Origin: Hawksworthiomyces lignivorus
Taxonomy: Eukaryota > Ascomycota > Sordariomycetes > Ophiostomatales > Ophiostomataceae
NCBI GenBank assembly: GCA_002917075.1
Contig: NTMA01000102.1
Coordinates: 62,001-126,000 of the forward strand
Length of the DNA: 64,000 bases
Reading direction: 5' to 3'
A model generated the notes under the pieces. The model did not search any database. It saw only the letters and a program-made list of their open reading frames with translations, and had not been told where the DNA came from. Below are positions 59,401 through 64,000 of the stretch, one piece after another. The first letter of the stretch is position 1, and every line of letters starts with the position of its first letter. A program made the position numbers and the translations under genes.

Positions 59401-62101
59401 AGAACAGGACCCAAAAAAAGAAACAAGCAAGCGAAGTAATGCCTGCCAAGCGCTTCCGCAGCACAACTAAAAAACTATCCTTTTCGAACTCTATTGAGGG
59501 GCACTTTTTGGGGATCGCGCTTTCTTCTCACCTCATATACTTGAACGCTAACAAGCAACTGCGGGGTTCTCCGCGGGTTCTTTCTTACCTGTCATTAGTG
59601 TCCTGCCTCTTTGTCTCACCTCCCTTTGTATTACTCCAATAAAGATATTATGTGATGCAATCCAACGTCCTGGCACCATCGAAATGCCTGGCATGCAAAC
59701 TCGGGCACATTGGCCGTAAATGAGGATAAGCCTATGTGCGACTTTGTGTCTCTCACCGAGTGCAAAACGCCGGCCGTGCACGCTGCGACGACAAATGCAT
59801 GGCTGAAAGGTTCATTCATTTAAGGTATTCATCTGGCAGGGGGGAGGGTGTTAGCAACGGGGTTTCCCCGTGTTGGCGGAATGAAGCGCCGAAGTAAGAA
59901 TGAGCCCCCTAGCCACCTGCCCCTGTCCATGAGGTCTTACACCAACGTGCATGTATGTAATATTATACTTCAATTGAGGAGAAAAACCACTATCCCTGTG
60001 CGAAAGGTTGTTTAACAAAGGCTTCCCGAGAGGCTATTGTATTATATCCTCAGCGTTTCTTCATAGAGAACACTTCTACCATGCTACCCGTGTGAAAAGG
60101 GCTACGAAGAGAAGGGTATGCTCGTTTGCTGGGTATTGCTATATTGTCACCGGGCGGATGTGGGGGGCTATATACAGCAGGGTGGGTGTTCGAACAGCCA
60201 GAAGGGAAGAAAAGAAGCAGACCGAGGAGGAATAGGAAGACAAGAGGCAGAAAGTACAGGGGAACGAGCATTCGGGGAGGACTTACAGCTCTCCCCGATT
60301 CAATCGCAGCCTCCCTATCTTCGGTGCAAGGTACTTCCAAAAACAGATGCAAGCCTTCATGTCTTCGCCGATATACTTGCTGCAATATATCTTAATACAT
60401 CTTTTGAGGCTGGTTCGCAGCAACCACTACACTCAATGTATAGGCTTAAGACACCCTCGACGTATAATATACAAGTACTCCATGGCAGCAATGCCATGCT
60501 CGACGAGTTCACGGCTGCAGCTGCCGCAGGCATCAGCGTGCACAGATTCCTTCCGAGCATATCCTCTCGCTGGCAAAAAAAAAGCAGCACGCACGTAAGA
60601 CACGAATGCGTTTTCACAACTTTTTTCTATCTAGCTTACCAGCTGCCAGGCCAGGCGGCAGGGTGGGACGAGAACACTGAGACGACGTCGGACGGACGGA
60701 AATCTTGATATACTTAGTCCACCCCCAAAAAGGGAAGACAAGAGCTAGAGGGTGTGGTTTTGTGGCTGGCCAGTCTTTTGAGATCCTCGCTCCCCTTGCT
60801 TCCCTTGTCACAGTACATCTGCCCCATCCCACATCCATGGAAAAAATATGTGTGCTTACAGACAAACTTCCCTGGTTCGTTGCAGACGGGCAGAATCGTC
60901 GAAACCCGCGGTGCGACGTGACAACAACCACGGACCCAGACAAGGAAAATGGGCAACCAGAAACGTAATCTGTTTACTGAGCAGCCAAACAATGTCTCTA
61001 TTGTTTCTTGTCTCTTTGTCTCCCATGCTTCTCTGGAGCTCGCTAACCACACCCGTCCTCGTGCGCCAACGTGTAGACTCGCAATATACATACGTCTAGC
61101 TCAGATGTACCTCTACATGCCGCTTCTCTCGTCTCCCTCCTCCTCCTCCTCCTCTTTCTCCTTTCTGCCCCTCCTCTCTTTTCTTCCGTCCACCCATCAC
61201 ATAACATCATTCGTCCTCCACAATTTTGCCTGCACAAGATTAGGGCTGGTACTCCCGATGTTCCCTCTTCCCCGTTTTGCCTTCTTCCCCTACTCCGCCA
61301 GCTTCCCCTCTATCCCGTAGTTACCACTGAGCTTGGCCAGTCCCTCTCCAATGCACCCCTCCTCCCCGCGCCGCCCTCGTTCCTCCTCCACTTTTCCAGT
61401 AACGTACTCCGATGGCGCATGTAATGGGTTCAGCGCGATGTGCGCTAGGAAATGCACGCTATAATTTACCCTACAATGCGCTACTTGTGGATGCCGTCGT
61501 GCTAACAAAAAAAGCTTCCCCTGGAGGACAGACCAGTCGTCTGCTCACTTCTTCTCGCTGACCAGCTCACTCTCCCCTTGTCAGTCGACTTATTAACAGC
61601 TTCCGCCCCTTTCTTGCCTATAGCAACCGCAACCTTTTTTTTTTTTTGGTTTTTCTTTTCTTTTCTCTTCTTCCTCTTCTTTTCTCTTTCAATAGCTTCC
61701 CCTCTCTCTCGACGTTCCCATCCATCTTCCTCTCTTTCTCTGTGCTTCCCCCCTCTCTCTCTCCATCACCAGAGCTTCGCGGCTGACCTGCTACCCCACC
61801 ACGCAAGCAATTTTCTTTTCAGCGGCTTCTGTGCTTCGCGGTCGTCGTAGCTCTCTCTTAAGTCTCAGGACCGACTTCCCGCCGGTTCTCACCCTCACGT
61901 CCGTTCTCAGATCGGCTTCAAAATTCATACTGTTGCTCTCGCAGCGGTAGGGGCGCTTTCTAGCCTTTTCCTTTGGCCCGACTGAATAACCGGCGCTAGT
62001 CGTTATAGCAAGGCCGACGCCGCAGCTGTGTCACTAGAGACCAGCAAACCTAGAATTGAACCCATCTGTTCTTCTTGTTTTCAAACATCCTCACCGTCAA
62101 A
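56468..62101. other. 5.6-kb gene-free stretch upstream of acetyl-CoA synthetase
   Basis: No frame above about 200 codons and none with a recognisable domain. The final 450 bp (61640-62090) are pyrimidine-rich and look like the core promoter and leader of the acetyl-CoA synthetase gene; CT-only stretches also occur at 61130-61190. I found no tRNA, snRNA or 5S gene, but small RNA genes cannot be excluded by eye. Confidence 0.5.
61640..61860 (+). promoter_or_regulatory. pyrimidine-rich core promoter/leader of acetyl-CoA synthetase
   Basis: Nearly uninterrupted C/T sequence 240-460 bp before the start codon, a common setting of transcription starts in filamentous fungi. Confidence 0.35.
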
Positions 62102-62164
62102 ATGGCTGCTGCGCCGCCGAAGGCCCCTGTGGTGGCAGAGGCTCATGAAGTCGATACCTATCGT

Positions 62165-62198
<34 letters not shown>

Positions 62199-64000
62199 CT
62201 CGGTTACCTGTCGGGAGGAATGGGTTTTGTTGGGCCAGTCCCAAGATGCCAGAGTGAAAGGCGCCAAAATTGCTAATTCAACGCTTTTGTACAGACCCAC
62301 CTGAGAAGATGCTGGCCAGTACGTATAACCAAGGTCCAATTGAGTAAAAGTGTTTGAAGCTTGGAAATCTTGCCTCTTTGGGCAAGATTCCGCAGACTGC
62401 TGGAAATTTGCAGCAGCGAGGGGCAACCCAACGCGGCGGACAGCGCAAGCAAGGGGAAGAGAGGGGGAAGAAAGTCGAATGCCGTGAAAACCCAGAGAAA
62501 CTTGTGAAAGCTAACAGGTTGACCGCAGAGCACCCGTCAAAGCCGCATATTACTAGTAAGTAGTAGCCCTCCCCGGCGTCTGAGACGGCTGCCGCTTCGT
62601 GTCAGCGCTGTTTTTGTTTGGGGAGTTTCTCTTATACCAACCGACTCTGGCAGGCCTCGAGGAGTACGAGCGGTTGCACAAGGAGTCCATCCAGGAGCCA
62701 GAGAAGTTTTGGGGCCGCGAGGCGCGGGAGCTGCTCACATGGCAGCGCGACTTCCAGACGGTCAAGAGCGGCTCTCTCGACAACGGCGACGTCGCCTGGT
62801 TCCTGGAGGGCCAGCTGAACGCGTCGTACAACTGCGTCGACCGCCACGCCTTCAAGGACCCCAACCGGGTCGCCATCATCTACGAAGCCGACGAGCCGAA
62901 TGAGGGCCGCACGCTGACCTACGGCGAGCTGCTGCGCGAGGTGTCCAAGACCGCCTACGTGCTGAAGCAGATGGGCGTCAAGAAGGGCGACACCGTCGCC
63001 ATCTACCTGCCCATGATCCCGGAGGCCGTCATTGCCTTCCTTGCCATCACCCGTATCGGCGCTGTGCACTCGGTCGTCTTTGCCGGCTTCTCGTCCGACT
63101 CCCTGCGCGACCGCGTTCTCGATGCCGAGTGCAAGGTCGTCATCACCACGGACGAGGGCAAGCGCGGCGGCAAGCTCATCGGCACCAAGAAGATTGTCGA
63201 CGATGCTCTGAAGCAGTGCCCCGACGTTCGCCACGTGCTCGTCTACAAGCGCACCGGCTCGGATGTGCCCTTCACCAAGGGCCGCGATCTGTGGTGGCAC
63301 GAGGAGGTCGAGAAGTGGCCCGCATACATTGCCCCCGAGCCAATGAACTCGGAGGACCCTCTCTTCCTGCTCTACACGTCCGGCTCCACCGGCAAGCCCA
63401 AGGGTGTGATGCACACCACTGGCGGCTACCTTGTCGGCGCTGCGGCGACCGGCAAGTACGTCTTTGACATCCACGAGGGCGACCGGTACTTCTGCGGCGG
63501 TGACGTCGGCTGGATCACGGGCCACACCTACGTCGTGTACGCGCCGCTGCTGCTCGGCGTGGCGACGGTCGTCTTCGAGGGCACCCCCGCCTACCCCAAC
63601 TTCTCGCGCTACTGGGACATCATCGAGAAGCACAAGGTCACGCAGTTCTATGTCGCGCCCACGGCGCTGCGTCTGCTGAAGCGTGCCGGCGACCAGTACG
63701 TCAAGCACAACCTGAAGAACCTGCGCGTGCTCGGCTCCGTGGGCGAGCCCATCGCCGCCGAGGTCTGGAAGTGGTACTTTGAGGTGGTCGGCCAGGAGGA
63801 GGCCCAGGTCGTGGACACCTACTGGCAGACCGAGACGGGCTCCAACGTCATCACCCCTCTGGCTGGTGTGACGCCTACGAAGCCCGGCTCTGCCTCGCTG
63901 CCGTTCTTCGGCATCGAGCCCGCCATCATCGACCCCGTGAGCGGCGAGGAGATCCTCGGCAACGACGTTGAGGGCGTGCTCGCCTTCAAGCAGCCCTGGC
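62102..64000 (+). CDS. facA: acetyl-CoA synthetase, 5' part (runs off the window)
   Basis: Exons 62102-62162, 62295-62318, 62529-62555 and 62654 to beyond 64000; introns of 132, 210 and 98 bp; about 486 codons seen of an expected 660-670. The tiny exons 2 and 3 (24 and 27 bp) encode PPEKMLA and HPSKPHIT, and the joins restore the known N-terminus. Exon 4 carries [13 protein letters not shown], the AMP-binding P-loop [11 protein letters not shown], the VGWITGH block and YWQTETG. The enzyme ligates acetate to CoA with ATP in the cytosol and nucleus, and supports growth on acetate and histone acetylation. It corresponds to Aspergillus facA and Neurospora acu-5. Intron 1 begins with a 29-base T run just after its donor. 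The frame is open at the window end. Confidence 0.95.
62168..62196 (+). repeat. 29-base T homopolymer in acetyl-CoA synthetase intron 1
   Basis: The run starts four to five bases after the GTGAG donor, an unusual place for a long T tract. Its length is likely to vary and to be error-prone in sequencing. Confidence 0.9.

Noticed and set aside
62632..63708. Minus-strand 358-codon frame
   Set aside because: Antisense of acetyl-CoA synthetase exon 4.

Overview
The window is nuclear DNA from a filamentous ascomycete (Pezizomycotina). Genes have short introns (mostly 53-130 bp) with GT..AG borders and CTRAC/CTAAC-like branch sites. There are three HET-domain genes, a GH72 GPI-anchored glucanosyltransferase, a Zn(II)2Cys6 regulator and a fungal choline-permease-like APC transporter. 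The style of the core proteins (acetyl-CoA synthetase, Rfc5, uL3) suggests Sordariomycetes, perhaps Hypocreales; that placement is inference. All exon structures were built by hand from splice signals, reading frame and family knowledge, and each listed model adds up to a whole number of codons.

Left part (1-28 kb) is accessory in character. It holds an orphan HET-protein C-terminal exon (71-361, -), a DUF7025/AAA+ ATPase (1644-4157, +), a HET gene with four exons (4256-6733, -), a second HET gene (8295-10196, +), an HNH-nuclease-type protein (11101-12541, -) whose frame continues past a TAG, a frameshifted ankyrin-repeat relic (13592-14603, -), an APC permease (14740-16572, -) divergent from a NodB-fold deacetylase (17492-18466, +) with a Zn2Cys6 regulator next door (18677-20322, -), a third HET gene (22162-24118, -), an F-box-like gene (24516-25355, +) that also continues in frame past a TAG, and a 0.58-kb inverted-repeat element (27030-27606).

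Right part (31-64 kb) is core genome. It holds an RGS-domain membrane protein (31196-33015, +), a Gel/Gas beta-1,3-glucanosyltransferase (33621-35190, -), a predicted pseudokinase (38769-41311, -), cysteinyl-tRNA synthetase with two candidate starts (45545-48369, -), a small secreted protein (48973-49824, -), a 162-residue protein of uncertain family (51701-52268, -), ribosomal protein uL3/RPL3 (53073-54729, -) divergent from replication factor C subunit Rfc5 (55226-56467, +), and the 5' two thirds of acetyl-CoA synthetase (62102 to the window edge, +). Long non-coding gaps separate these genes, notably 27.6-31.2, 35.2-38.8, 41.3-45.5 and 56.5-62.1 kb.

Most worth following: (a) two unrelated genes in the accessory half are each interrupted once, in frame, by TAG and then stay open for 101-173 codons, as expected for UAG-to-UGG recoding by the A-to-I mRNA editing known from Sordariomycete sexual tissue, or for recent nonsense alleles; (b) HET genes, a HET C-terminal relic and an ankyrin relic lie together in an allorecognition-like island; (c) a permease, a deacetylase/imidase-like enzyme and a Zn2Cys6 regulator sit together around a promoter carrying GATA sites.
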